Shown here piece after piece: positions 18,892-26,258 of a stretch of DNA of 64,000 nucleotides. This stretch comes from Pseudorhodoferax sp. Leaf265 (GTDB taxonomy: Bacteria; Pseudomonadota; Gammaproteobacteria; Burkholderiales; Burkholderiaceae_C): positions 62,001-126,000 of the forward strand of contig NZ_LMMT01000005.1 of the NCBI RefSeq assembly GCF_001422365.1, written 5' to 3'. Positions within the stretch are counted from its first letter, which is position 1; every line of letters begins with the position of its first letter. The position numbers and the translations under genes were made by a program. The notes under the pieces are model-generated. The model searched no databases and was not told the DNA's origin. It saw nothing but the letters and a program-made list of their open reading frames with translations.

Positions 18892-19670
18892 GCCGCCAGG
18901 CTCTCCGGCACGCGCTGGTACTCGCCCATGGCGGACAGGATCTCGCGCTTGTAGCCGGCGAAGCGCGCGCCGGCACGGTCGCGCGGGCGCGGCAGGTCCA
19001 CGTCCACCTCGCGCACGATGCGGCCGGGGCCGGCGTTCATGACGATCACCTGGTCGGACAGGAACAGCGCCTCGTCCACATCGTGCGTGACCAGGATCAT
19101 GGTCACGCCCTCGACGCGCCAGATGCGCTGGATCTCCTCCTGCAGCCGGATGCGCGTGAGGGCGTCCAGCGCGCCGAGCGGCTCGTCCAGCAGCAGGATC
19201 TCGGGCTTGTTGACGAGCGCCCGCGCGATCGCCGCGCGCTGCGCCATGCCGCCCGAAAGCTGGTGCGGGTAGGCCTTCTCGAAGCCCGACAGGCCGACCA
19301 GCGCAATGTGCTCGCGCACCGACTGCTGCTTGCGGGCCTCGGGCCAGGGCGAGTTCAGCAGGCTCAGGCCGACGTTCTGCTCCAGCGTGAGCCAGGGCAG
19401 CAGGCGGTGGTCCTGGAACACGATGCCGCGCGACAGGCTGGCGCCCGCGATGCGCTCGCCATGCACGAGGATGTCGCCCGTGTAATCACGGTCGAGCCCT
19501 GCGATCAGCCGCAGCAGCGTGGACTTGCCGCAGCCGCTGGGGCCGACGATGGACACGAAGGCGCCCGGCGCCACGTCGAAGCCCGCGTGCTGCAGCACGT
19601 CCAGCCGCGGCCGGCCCTCGACCTGGTAGCTCTTGGACACATCGCGGATCTGCAGTTGTCCCTTGCTCAT
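18888..19670 (-). CDS. sulfonate/taurine-type ABC transporter ATP-binding protein (SsuB/TauB-like)
   Basis: Cytoplasmic ATPase, 260 aa. Walker [11 protein letters not shown]-loop [11 protein letters not shown] (typical of the nitrate/sulfonate/taurine class), signature LSGGMAQR, Walker [13 protein letters not shown] and H-loop VTHDVDEA are all intact. ATG overlaps the permease stop by 4 bp. Together with the permease and binding protein upstream it forms a complete importer. Confidence 0.9.
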   Translation of the reverse strand: MSKGQLQIRDVSKSYQVEGRPRLDVLQHAGFDVAPGAFVSIVGPSGCGKSTLLRLIAGLDRDYTGDILVHGERIAGASLSRGIVFQDHRLLPWLTLEQNVGLSLLNSPWPEARKQQSVREHIALVGLSGFEKAYPHQLSGGMAQRAAIARALVNKPEILLLDEPLGALDALTRIRLQEEIQRIWRVEGVTMILVTHDVDEALFLSDQVIVMNAGPGRIVREVDVDLPRPRDRAGARFAGYKREILSAMGEYQRVPESLAA

Positions 19671-20515
19671 CGCCCCGCTCCTTCGAACCCTTGCTTCCAG
19701 CGCAGCACGCGCCGTTGCAGCGCGTACATGCTGCGGTCGATCGCAAAGCCGATCAGCCCGATCACCGCCATGCACACCAGCAGCTGGTCCGTCATGAGCA
19801 GGCTTTGCGCGCGGAAGATCAGAAAGCCCAGGCCCTCCAGCCCGCTCAGGCCTTCGGCCACCACCACCAGCGCCCAGGCCAGGCCCGCGGCGTAGCGCAG
19901 CGCGACCATGATGCTGGGCGTGGCGGCCGGCAGGATCACCTTGCGCACCAGTTGGCCGCGCGTGAGCGTGAGGACCTCTGCCAGTTCCACGTAGCTCTTG
20001 TCCACGCTGCGGATGCCCTGCAGCGTGTTCAGGAACACCGGAAAGAACACCGACTTGGCGATCACGAGGATCTTGGCCGGCGCGCCCAGGCCCAGCCACA
20101 GCACGATCAGCGGGAACCAGGCGATGCCCGGAATGTGGCGGATGGTGTCGAAGGTCGGGCCGAAGAAGCACTCGACCTTCTGCGACAGCCCGGCCGCGAT
20201 GCCCAGACCCACGCCCAGCAGGCTGCCGTACAGGAAGGCCTGGCCCACGATGTTGAGACTGACCAGGAAGTCCAGCAGCAGGTTCTGGCCGGTCAGCATC
20301 GTCCAGAAGGCCCGCACCACGGCCACGGGCTCGGGCAGGAAGACCTTGTCGACCCATTGCAGGGAGACGGCGGTCTGCCACCAGGCCAGCACCAGCAGCG
20401 GCAGCATGAAGCCGATCCAGCCGCCGTTGCCGAGCGCGCGGCGCAGGCGGCCGGGGCCGGCCGGCGTCTCGGGCGGCGCCTGCACGGCACCGATCACGTC
20501 CGCAGCCGCGCTCAT
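19667..20515 (-). CDS. sulfonate/taurine-type ABC transporter permease (SsuC/TauC-like)
   Basis: Inner-membrane permease, 282 aa, with about six hydrophobic helices and the class-typical stretch GPTFDTIRHIPGIAWFPLIVLWLGLGAPAKILVIAKSVFFPVFLNTLQGIRSVDKSYVELAEVLTL, including the EAA loop. Start at MSAAADVIGAV was chosen because the upstream in-frame part is composed of intergenic palindromic sequence. Second gene of the operon. Confidence 0.9.
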   Translation of the reverse strand: MSAAADVIGAVQAPPETPAGPGRLRRALGNGGWIGFMLPLLVLAWWQTAVSLQWVDKVFLPEPVAVVRAFWTMLTGQNLLLDFLVSLNIVGQAFLYGSLLGVGLGIAAGLSQKVECFFGPTFDTIRHIPGIAWFPLIVLWLGLGAPAKILVIAKSVFFPVFLNTLQGIRSVDKSYVELAEVLTLTRGQLVRKVILPAATPSIMVALRYAAGLAWALVVVAEGLSGLEGLGFLIFRAQSLLMTDQLLVCMAVIGLIGFAIDRSMYALQRRVLRWKQGFEGAGR

Positions 20516-20541
20516 CGATGCGCCCTTCGGCCTGCGGCCTG

Positions 20542-20556
20542 TCCCCCCGAGGGGGA
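20542..20556. repeat. short GC palindrome between binding-protein and permease genes
   Basis: TCCCCC, loop CGA, GGGGGA in the 73-bp spacer between the SsuA-like and SsuC-like genes. Similar G/C-run hairpins occupy the binding-protein/permease spacers of the three peptide-type importers in this window. Confidence 0.5.
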
Positions 20557-20588
20557 GCGAGCTTGTTCGGAGCGGTCCATCACGGCGC

Positions 20589-21689
20589 TCATCGGTAGAT
20601 CGTGTGCGAGCCGCCCACGAAGAAGCGGCCGTCGATGAAGGCATCGACCTGCGCGTCGGTCAGCTTGCGCTCGGACAGGATGTCGTCGCCGTTGGCGATG
20701 TACCAGTCGCGGAAGGTCTTGATGGCCTGGCGCGCCTTGTCGGCGTTGGGCTCGCCGGCCATGAAGTCCCACTGGCCCAGGTGGGTGATCTGGAACTTGG
20801 CGACCTCGACTGGCACGCGCGTCTCCCTGGCGATGATCTTGGCCGCCTCGTCGACGTTGTCGGTGGCCCACTCGGACGTGCGCTCGCGCGCGGCCAGGAA
20901 GGCCTTGACCACGTCGGGATGCTTTTCGGCGAATTCGCGCCGCGCGAAATAGGTCACGCGGCCGCCGTTCTGCACGTAGACGCCGTCGTCGGGCGAGCGG
21001 CCCACGACCTTGAGCTTGCCGGCCAGCCAGGCGCCCGTGAAGGCACCGGCGGCCAGGTGGGCCGAGGTCGCGTCGATGGCGCCGGACAGGATGCCCGAGA
21101 CCACGACCGAGCCGTTGTCGATGGACTCGTAGCGCACGCGGCCCTTCTTCTCGCGCGCGTCCAGCGGCAGGCCGGCCTTGGTCAGTTGCTCGAACGGCGA
21201 GGACCAGTAGCAGCTGACGCGGCTGCTGCCGAACTTCTTGCCGTCCAGGTCGGCCACGGTCTGGATCTTGTCGTTGTCGGCGCGCGCGAGGATGGGCGCG
21301 CGGTAGCGGTTGGAGGGCTCGGACACCCAGACCACCACGCCGTCCAGACCGTTGGCGCGGTGCACCGTGGCCGGGTAGATCATGCGCTGTGCGATGGCCA
21401 GCTTGCCGCCGCCCACGGCCGCGCTCTCGGCGCCGATCAGCTCGGCCGTGCTGGTGGCGATCAGGTTGATCTTCTTCGTGCCGATCTTGTCGAACTCCTG
21501 CTTGAAGAAGCCCTTCTCGCGCGCCACCACGGTCCAGGGCGAGAGCTGCAGGTTGATCTCGGGCAGCACGTCGGCGGTGGCGGCACCGGCGCCCAGGGCC
21601 AGGCCGAGTGCCGTGACGGAAGCGATGGCCAGGGCGTGCAGCGGACGCCGCAGGCCGCGGCGCGGGGAGGTGGAGGAAGCGTCGTTCAT
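20589..21689 (-). CDS. sulfonate-type ABC transporter substrate-binding protein (SsuA-like)
   Basis: Periplasmic binding protein, 366 aa, with an N-terminal signal (RRGLRRPLHALAIASVTALGLALGAGAATA). The mature part has the SsuA/TauA/NMT1 pattern: LSPWTVVAREKGFFKQEFDKIG, a mid-region IDNGSVVVSGILSGAIDATSAHLAAGAF, and FARREFAEKHPDVVKAFLAARERTSEWA. Genes order SBP-permease-ATPase fits nitrate/sulfonate/taurine importers. The exact ligand (alkanesulfonate, taurine or other) is not deducible. Its promoter adjoins a 40-bp palindrome. Confidence 0.85.
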   Translation of the reverse strand: MNDASSTSPRRGLRRPLHALAIASVTALGLALGAGAATADVLPEINLQLSPWTVVAREKGFFKQEFDKIGTKKINLIATSTAELIGAESAAVGGGKLAIAQRMIYPATVHRANGLDGVVVWVSEPSNRYRAPILARADNDKIQTVADLDGKKFGSSRVSCYWSSPFEQLTKAGLPLDAREKKGRVRYESIDNGSVVVSGILSGAIDATSAHLAAGAFTGAWLAGKLKVVGRSPDDGVYVQNGGRVTYFARREFAEKHPDVVKAFLAARERTSEWATDNVDEAAKIIARETRVPVEVAKFQITHLGQWDFMAGEPNADKARQAIKTFRDWYIANGDDILSERKLTDAQVDAFIDGRFFVGGSHTIYR

Positions 21690-21745
21690 GCGGAGTCCGT
21701 GGTCGGGTGAAGCGCCGCGGACCGGCGGTCCGGCGTGCGGCCCGC

Positions 21746-21774
21746 ATTCTTGGAAGCGCGGGGCAACTTGTGAA
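21746..21774 (-). promoter_or_regulatory. sigma-70-type promoter of the SsuA-like operon
   Basis: On the minus strand TTCACA (21774-21769) and AAGAAT (21751-21746) are separated by exactly 17 bp. The -35 hexamer directly abuts, and overlaps by 2 bp, the 40-bp palindrome, so a protein bound there would touch RNA polymerase. Confidence 0.5.
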
Positions 21775-21812
21775 CTGCGCAATGCGCATATGCATCTGCG
21801 CATTGCGCAGTT
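21773..21812. promoter_or_regulatory. 40-bp palindromic operator between divergent genes
   Basis: Two perfect 16-bp arms (21773-21788 and 21797-21812, AACTGCGCAATGCGCA and its complement) around an 8-bp spacer TATGCATC. Each arm itself contains the inverted motif TGCGCAATGCGCA. It lies between the SsuA-like gene (minus) and the 21847 gene (plus). The length and symmetry indicate binding by a dimer or tetramer of an unknown regulator. Confidence 0.65.
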
Positions 21813-21846
21813 GGTCCGCGTCGCGGCCGGTGCTGCAATCGCCGCC

Positions 21847-22677
21847 GTGCAAGCCATTCGCCGTTCCGTCCAGCGCGCGCCCGTGTGGCTGCTCGCGCTC
21901 GTCTGTGCTGCCGTGACCACCGCGGCCGCCTGGGCGCTGGTGCTGCCCGAACCGCCGCCGGCCCGCTGGCCCCAGCTGCGCATCGGCGTGCTCGCCAGCG
22001 CCATGCCCCTGCAGAGTTCCACGCGCGCCTACACCGAGGAAGGCCACGAAATCGTGCTGGCCCGCGCGCTCGGCGAGCGCCTGGGCGCGGCGCCGCAGTT
22101 CGTCCCGCTGGCGCCCGAGGCCTTTGCCGGCGCGCTGGCCACGGGCCAGGTCGACGCCGTGCTCGTGCGCGAGCCGCTGGCTGGCGCGGCCCGCGCCGGC
22201 ACCGAGGCGCTGCGCACGGGCTACCGCTCCGGCACGGCTGCCGCGATGCGCGCGGACCAGCCGCTGCGCCGCTGGGAAGACCTGCGCGGCAAGACCGTCT
22301 GCGTCTCGCGTGCGCACCAGGGCGCACAGACGCTGGCCCGCCGTGCGGGCGCGCGGCTGCAGCTGGTCGATGCGCCCGCGCAGGCCCTCGTGCAGGTGCG
22401 CACGGGCGCCTGCGACGCGGCACTGCACGACGAGGCCCAGCTGCAGGCCCTGTTCCTGCGCAGGGAATGGCGCAAGTTCTCGGCCACGCTGCCGGCGGCC
22501 GCGCCGGCCGAATTGCTGCTGCTGGCTCCCACGGCGCGGCCGCAGGCGCTGCAGGCCCTGCAGCAGGCCGTGGCCGCCGAAGGCCGCGCGCCGGCCTGGC
22601 AGGAGCGCAACACCCGCTGGGCCGCGAACGTGGCCTACGAGGCCTACTTCGACCAGATCGGGCCCGATTGCCATTGA
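21847..22677 (+). CDS. membrane-anchored periplasmic binding-protein-like protein (SBP_bac_3 type)
   Basis: About 276 aa. One N-terminal membrane segment (VWLLALVCAAVTTAAAWALVLP) is followed by a periplasmic-binding fold: LRIGVLASAMPLQSSTRAYTEEGHEIVLARALGERLGAAPQFVPL, then WEDLRGKTVCVSRAHQGA and GACDAALHDEAQLQALF. This resembles family-3 amino-acid-type binding proteins, and more loosely the electron-donor-associated MxaJ-like proteins. Start is uncertain: GTG at 21847 gives a normal N-terminus, while an ATG at 21790 lies inside the palindrome. Its stop overlaps a TTG start of the peroxidase gene, which suggests a joint function. Transport role not proven; no permease adjoins it. Confidence 0.65.
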   Translation: MQAIRRSVQRAPVWLLALVCAAVTTAAAWALVLPEPPPARWPQLRIGVLASAMPLQSSTRAYTEEGHEIVLARALGERLGAAPQFVPLAPEAFAGALATGQVDAVLVREPLAGAARAGTEALRTGYRSGTAAAMRADQPLRRWEDLRGKTVCVSRAHQGAQTLARRAGARLQLVDAPAQALVQVRTGACDAALHDEAQLQALFLRREWRKFSATLPAAAPAELLLLAPTARPQALQALQQAVAAEGRAPAWQERNTRWAANVAYEAYFDQIGPDCH

Positions 22678-23744
22678 GGGCCTGGTCCTGGCCTTCCCGG
22701 GCACGGGCGGCCCTGCTTGTGCTGGTGCTGGCCGGCCCCGGCCTGCACGCCGCCGACGATGCGACGCTGACCGCCTACCGCGGCCCGCCCGCGGGCTGGC
22801 CCGCCGCGCAGGTCGACCCCGGTGTCGCCTTCGTCGAACTGGGCCCGCTGCCGGACGCACCGCCTCTCACGCCGCGGCAACGCGCCCAGGCCGCGCTGGG
22901 CCGCGCGCTGTTCGCCGACCCGCGGCTGTCGGCCTCGGGCCGCATCGCCTGCGCCAGCTGCCACGATCCGGCGCGCGGCTGGAGCGTCGATGCGCCCGTG
23001 GCTGCGGGGGTCGACGGCCGCCGCGGCCGGCGCAACCCGCCCGACCTGCGCCAGGCGGGTGCCCACCGGCAATGGGGCTGGGAGGGCCATGACCGCACGC
23101 TGGCCGCGCAGTCGCTCGCGCCGCTGCTCGACCCCGACGAGATGGGCAACGCCTCGGTGCAGGCCGTGCTGGCGCGCCTGCAGGCCCTGCCCGGGCCGGC
23201 GGCTGCGCTCACGCCCGAGACACTGGGCGAGGCGCTGGCCGCCCATGTGCGGCAAGCCGGCGCCGATGCCCCACGCACGCGCTACGAGCGCTTCCTGCGC
23301 GGCGAACGCGGCCTGCTCACGCCGCAGGAACTGCAGGGCCTGCACCTGTTCCGCACCACCGCGCGCTGCGTGAACTGCCACCACGGCCCCTGGCTCAGCG
23401 ACGGCCTGTTCCACAACCTGCGCCTGTCGTCCTTCGGCGAGCCGGCCGAGGACCGCGGCCGCCAACAGGCGTCCGGCCGGCCCCAGGACACGGGCGCTTT
23501 CCGCACGCCCAGCCTGCGCCGTGTTTCAGAGTCCGCGCCCTACATGCACAACGGCCTCTTCCCGCACCTCGAAGGCGTGCTGCGCCTGTACCTGCGCGGC
23601 GGCGGCGAGGTCTGGGCCCGCAACGCGGCCCAGGCCGCGCAGCCGCTCTACCCGCATGCAGCACAGCTGTCGCCGCTGATCCGGCCTCTCGAACTCAGCG
23701 CCGGGGAGCAGGCCGCGCTCGTGGCCTTCCTGCGCACGCTCTGA
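22674..23744 (+). CDS. di-heme cytochrome c peroxidase/MauG-family protein
   Basis: Periplasmic c-type cytochrome of about 356 aa. A signal peptide (RAALLVLVLAGPGLHAAD) precedes two haem-attachment motifs, CASCH at residues 93-97 and CVNCH at 232-236, the two-haem arrangement of the CcpA/MauG family. Other matches are QRAQAALGRALFADPRLSASGRIACASC and the C-terminal TPSLRRVSESAPYMHNG. The TTG at 22674 is the only start that gives an intact signal peptide; it overlaps the previous stop (TTGA). Catalyses peroxide reduction or protein oxidation in relatives; role here unknown. Confidence 0.8.
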   Translation: MRAWSWPSRARAALLVLVLAGPGLHAADDATLTAYRGPPAGWPAAQVDPGVAFVELGPLPDAPPLTPRQRAQAALGRALFADPRLSASGRIACASCHDPARGWSVDAPVAAGVDGRRGRRNPPDLRQAGAHRQWGWEGHDRTLAAQSLAPLLDPDEMGNASVQAVLARLQALPGPAAALTPETLGEALAAHVRQAGADAPRTRYERFLRGERGLLTPQELQGLHLFRTTARCVNCHHGPWLSDGLFHNLRLSSFGEPAEDRGRQQASGRPQDTGAFRTPSLRRVSESAPYMHNGLFPHLEGVLRLYLRGGGEVWARNAAQAAQPLYPHAAQLSPLIRPLELSAGEQAALVAFLRTL

Positions 23745-23770
23745 GCCGCGGGCCTGCCTACGGTCCTCCC

Positions 23771-23776
23771 TACAAT
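23771..23776 (+). promoter_or_regulatory. -10 box upstream of TPP riboswitch
   Basis: TACAAT, a near-consensus -10 hexamer 35 bp before the riboswitch core. The -35 region is not clear. Confidence 0.45.
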
Positions 23777-23811
23777 GGCGCCCGCCACGCCGGTCCGCCC
23801 GCGTGCGCAAA

Positions 23812-23898
23812 TGCTGGGGGTGTCGGCAGCGCCGCAAGGCAGGCCGGCTGAGAGAGTCCCTTCGAACCTGATTGAGGTCATCCTCGCGCAGGGAAGCA
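23812..23898 (+). ncRNA. TPP (thiamine pyrophosphate) riboswitch, THI element
   Basis: The thi-box signature is present in order: GGGGGTGTC, then GGCTGAGAGAGTCCC, TTCGAACCTGATTGAGGTCA, and the closing CGCGCAGGGAAGCA. The flanking TGCT/AGCA bases can close P1. It precedes the thiamine-binding-like gene. In proteobacteria this riboswitch usually lowers translation when TPP is plentiful. A CGCCGGC...GCGCCGGC inverted repeat (around 23911-23940) between it and the gene may be part of the expression platform. Confidence 0.9.
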
Positions 23899-23950
23899 CG
23901 TTCAGGGGTCCGCCGGCTTGTCTCTTCTCGCGCCGGCAGCGCGGCCCCGC

Positions 23951-24400
23951 ATGCGCGCCGACCTGCTTCTGCATGCGTTGCACATGGCACATCCACCGCT
24001 TTTGCGCCGGCCCCATGGCCGGCTGGCCCTGCTCTCCCTGCTCGCCTGCGGCGCAGCCTGGGCCCAGCAGGCTCCGGCACCGGCCGCCGTCACGCCGCCC
24101 GGCCACATGCTGGCCGAGATCCAGGTCATCCCGCGGCCGGTCGGCACGGCCAACGACCGCTACAAGCACGTGGACGCGGCCATCGCCGTGATCCAGGCCT
24201 CGGGCCTGCGCTACGAGGTGCACGGCCTGGGCACGGTGGTCGAAGGCCCGCCCGACAAGGTCTGGCCGCTGCTGCAGGCCGTGCACCAGGCCACGCTGGA
24301 AGCCGGTGCCGAGCGCACACTGAGCATCATCAAGGTCTCCAGCGGCGCCCAGGCCGGCGGGCCGCGCGTCGAAGACCTGGTCCGCAAGTTCCGCCCCTGA
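23951..24400 (+). CDS. exported thiamine-binding-like protein (MTH1187/YkoF family)
   Basis: The C-terminal about 100 residues (MLAEIQVIPRPVGTANDRYKHVDAAIAVIQASGLRYEVHGLGTVVEG...AERTLSIIKVSSG) match the MTH1187/YkoF (DUF77) ferredoxin-like fold, members of which bind thiamine or its hydroxymethylpyrimidine moiety. Ahead of it is an N-terminal export signal (RLALLSLLACGAAWA), unusual because most members are cytosolic; C of LLAC could be a lipidation site. Start is ambiguous: ATG 23951, ATG 23984 (cleanest signal peptide) or a TTG at 23918 with AGGGG upstream. A TPP riboswitch directly upstream supports a role in thiamine uptake or sensing. Confidence 0.75.
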   Translation: MRADLLLHALHMAHPPLLRRPHGRLALLSLLACGAAWAQQAPAPAAVTPPGHMLAEIQVIPRPVGTANDRYKHVDAAIAVIQASGLRYEVHGLGTVVEGPPDKVWPLLQAVHQATLEAGAERTLSIIKVSSGAQAGGPRVEDLVRKFRP

Positions 24401-24406
24401 ACCGGA

Positions 24407-24532
24407 TCAGTCGTCGGCCAGCAGCTCGAGCAGGATGTCCAGGTCGCGAAAGCGCAGCAGCGGCATCCGGACCGAAGCGCCGGACGCAAAGGCCTGGCGC
24501 ATCTGCATGGCGAGGGTCTCGAGGTCTTTCAT
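24407..24532 (-). CDS. small hypothetical protein (41 aa)
   Basis: Short gene with a strong Shine-Dalgarno (AAGGAAGGAG, about 6 nt before ATG). The protein starts MKDLETLAMQMRQAFASGAS and ends LRFRDLDILLELLADD: an amphipathic, acidic, leucine-rich peptide with no cysteine, no signal and no membrane segment. Convergent with the thiamine-binding-like gene, with 6 bp between the stop codons. Not recognised as any known family. The ribosome-binding site and codon choice are the main evidence that it is real. Confidence 0.6.
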   Translation of the reverse strand: MKDLETLAMQMRQAFASGASVRMPLLRFRDLDILLELLADD

Positions 24533-24747
24533 GGCATCTCCTTCCTTTGGGTGGCCTGCGGTGCTGGCGGGCAGGACCGGTGCCGTCCTGCGACCTTGCG
24601 CCCGGGCCTTCGGAGCCGGCGTAGGCCGCCACCCAGCGGAATCGACATCCAACGGATGCCCTGCAGGCCAGCGCGCGACGGTGCGCGTGGTTCCTCGCCG
24701 ACAGACACCGCGCCGCGCGCACGCGAGACTGGTCCGCACCGGGCGCG

Positions 24748-24763
24748 ATTAACCCAGGTTAAT
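24748..24763. promoter_or_regulatory. Crp/Fnr-type operator, copy 1
   Basis: ATTAACCCAGGTTAAT, a 6-bp inverted repeat ATTAAC-N4-GTTAAT centred 49 bp before the first Crp-family gene. Only the inner spacer differs in its last base from the copy at 26197. The rest of the 24533-24804 gap (272 bp) shows no other feature. Confidence 0.65.
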
Positions 24764-24804
24764 GCGGCGCGCGCCGTTCTGTCCAAAGATCTGGAGGTAC
24801 CGCC

Positions 24805-25584
24805 ATGCTGACCCGAAATGTGCTGCGCAACCGCACCGAAGACTTCACGGACGAGGAACGTTCGGTGCTGGAGAACGCCATCGAGCGCACGCAGACCTAT
24901 GCCGCGGGCCAGACCGTGGTCCAACAGCGCCGTACCCTGGACACCAGCACCCTGCTGGTGCAGGGTCTCATGACACGCCATGTGCATGCGGCCGACGGGC
25001 GGCGGCACCTGGTGGCCGTGCACCTGCCGGGCGACTTCGTCGACCTGCACGCCTACGTGCTCAAGCAGCTGGACCACGATGTGGGCGCGTTGACCGATGT
25101 GACGGTGGCGGTGGTCCCGCACCGCGCGCTCGATGACATCCAGACACGCCATCCGCAGCTGGCCAGGCGCCTGTGGTTCCTGACGCTGCTCGACGCGGCC
25201 ATGCACCGGCAGTGGGTGATGCGCCTGGCGAGCCTCAACGCCCTGCAGCGCGTGGCGCATTTCCTGTGCGAAATGAACGCCAAGCTGCTGGCCATCGGGC
25301 AATCGGATGGCCAGCGCTTCCCGCTGCCCATGACGCAGGCCGACATCGGCGAGGTCTGCGGCCTCACGAACGTGCATGTCAGCCGGGTGCTGCGCCAGCT
25401 GCGCGAGATGGACCTGTGCAGCTGGCGCACGGCGCAGGTGGTGGTCCACGATCCGGTGCGGCTGGCCGCCACAGGCCTGTTCGCGCCGGACTATCTGTAT
25501 CTGAAGCCGGCCATGGCGCTGCGCGTGGCCGGCCACATGGGAGATGCGCATGTCCGACGAACCCCGCTTCCTCAAACCCTGTGA
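24805..25584 (+). CDS. Crp/Fnr-family transcriptional regulator (paralog 1)
   Basis: 259 aa. N-terminal cyclic-nucleotide-binding-like beta-roll (residues 30-120, including STLLVQGLMTRHVHAADGRRHLVAVHLPGDFVDLHAYVL), a dimerisation helix, and a winged HTH (LPMTQADIGEVCGLTNVHVSRVLRQLREMDL). No Fnr-type N-terminal cysteine cluster is present, so it is not a classical iron-sulfur oxygen sensor. GGAGG sits 7 nt before the ATG. Closely similar to the paralog at 26259, and both have the same operator upstream, which suggests auto- and cross-regulation. Effector unknown. Confidence 0.88.
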   Translation: MLTRNVLRNRTEDFTDEERSVLENAIERTQTYAAGQTVVQQRRTLDTSTLLVQGLMTRHVHAADGRRHLVAVHLPGDFVDLHAYVLKQLDHDVGALTDVTVAVVPHRALDDIQTRHPQLARRLWFLTLLDAAMHRQWVMRLASLNALQRVAHFLCEMNAKLLAIGQSDGQRFPLPMTQADIGEVCGLTNVHVSRVLRQLREMDLCSWRTAQVVVHDPVRLAATGLFAPDYLYLKPAMALRVAGHMGDAHVRRTPLPQTL

Positions 25585-25756
25585 TGCCGCCGGGCAGGCC
25601 AGTGCCGAAGACGGCGTGGTGATCCTCGACGGTCCCGACGGGGTGGCCATCACGATGACCGCCGACGCGGCCGAGCAGACCGCCGACAGCCTGCGCGCCG
25701 CCGCCAGGCAGGCCCGCGCGGAAGCCTCCCGACAGCGGGACGGCCTGCGCGATTGA
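25550..25756 (+). CDS. small hypothetical protein (68 aa)
   Basis: Overlaps the end of the Crp-family gene by 35 bp in another frame. ATG at 25550 has GGGAG about 6 nt upstream; an ATG at 25544 is possible. The protein has a central hydrophobic-acidic strand region (GVVILDGPDGVAITMTADAAEQTADSL) and a charged helical C-terminus. Not recognised. Its position between two regulator paralogs and its coupling to the next gene (TTGA) suggest an operon. Confidence 0.6.
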   Translation: MSDEPRFLKPCDAAGQASAEDGVVILDGPDGVAITMTADAAEQTADSLRAAARQARAEASRQRDGLRD

Positions 25757-26166
25757 AGCTGCACGCCTGGGCGGTGTGCGCCTGTCTTTGCGTGGCCGAG
25801 GCCGCCACCACGCCGTGGCTGACCGTGGTCGGCGACCCTGCAGACCCGCTGGCCGACACGATCCAGGTGAACCCCTTGTTCGTGCGCAAGGACGGCCCGC
25901 GGCGCGTGATGGAGGTGCGCGTCAGCCGCAGCCAGGAGCGCACCAGCACGGACGGCATCCGCTTCCGCGCGTTCCACGGCCTGGTCGCGTTCGACTGCGA
26001 GGCACGCGTCGCGCGCTTCCTCAGCAGCCAGTTCTACAACGCGCCGCTGTGGCGCGACCCGGGCGCCCGGCTGGACTATCCCGAATCGGCCTGGCGCTCC
26101 GTGGAGTTCCGTGGCTTCGAGCCCAACCCGCGCGACCGGGTCGTGCAGGCGGCGTGCAGCCCCTGA
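25753..26166 (+). CDS. exported hypothetical protein, surface-adhesin E-like
   Basis: 137 aa, with a short N-terminal hydrophobic signal (WAVCACLCVAEA). The body resembles the Adhesin_E (surface-adhesin protein E) pattern: WLTVVGD...ADTIQVN, then EVRVSRSQ and a conserved FDCEARVARFLSSQFYN. The start is TTG at 25753, overlapping the previous stop; a GTG at 25771 is the alternative. The family is widespread in Burkholderiales as small exported proteins of unknown function, so the adhesin name should not be read as a role. Confidence 0.6.
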   Translation: MKLHAWAVCACLCVAEAATTPWLTVVGDPADPLADTIQVNPLFVRKDGPRRVMEVRVSRSQERTSTDGIRFRAFHGLVAFDCEARVARFLSSQFYNAPLWRDPGARLDYPESAWRSVEFRGFEPNPRDRVVQAACSP

Positions 26167-26196
26167 GAGCGCGGACTCGCAACAAATCCGGTGCAA

Positions 26197-26212
26197 ATTA
26201 ACCCACGTTAAT
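26197..26212. promoter_or_regulatory. Crp/Fnr-type operator, copy 2
   Basis: ATTAACCCACGTTAAT, centred about 54 bp before the second Crp-family gene. It differs from copy 1 at one spacer base and is followed by the same GCG. Confidence 0.65.
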
Positions 26213-26258
26213 GCGCATCGCAGGCTCCTGGCCGACCATCGCGCCGCCCAGACTTGCC

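Noticed and set aside
18445-21689. Complete ssuEADCB operon
   Set aside because: Only binding protein, permease and ATPase plus a TPR protein are present; ssuD lies 6 kb away on its own operon and no ssuE was seen.
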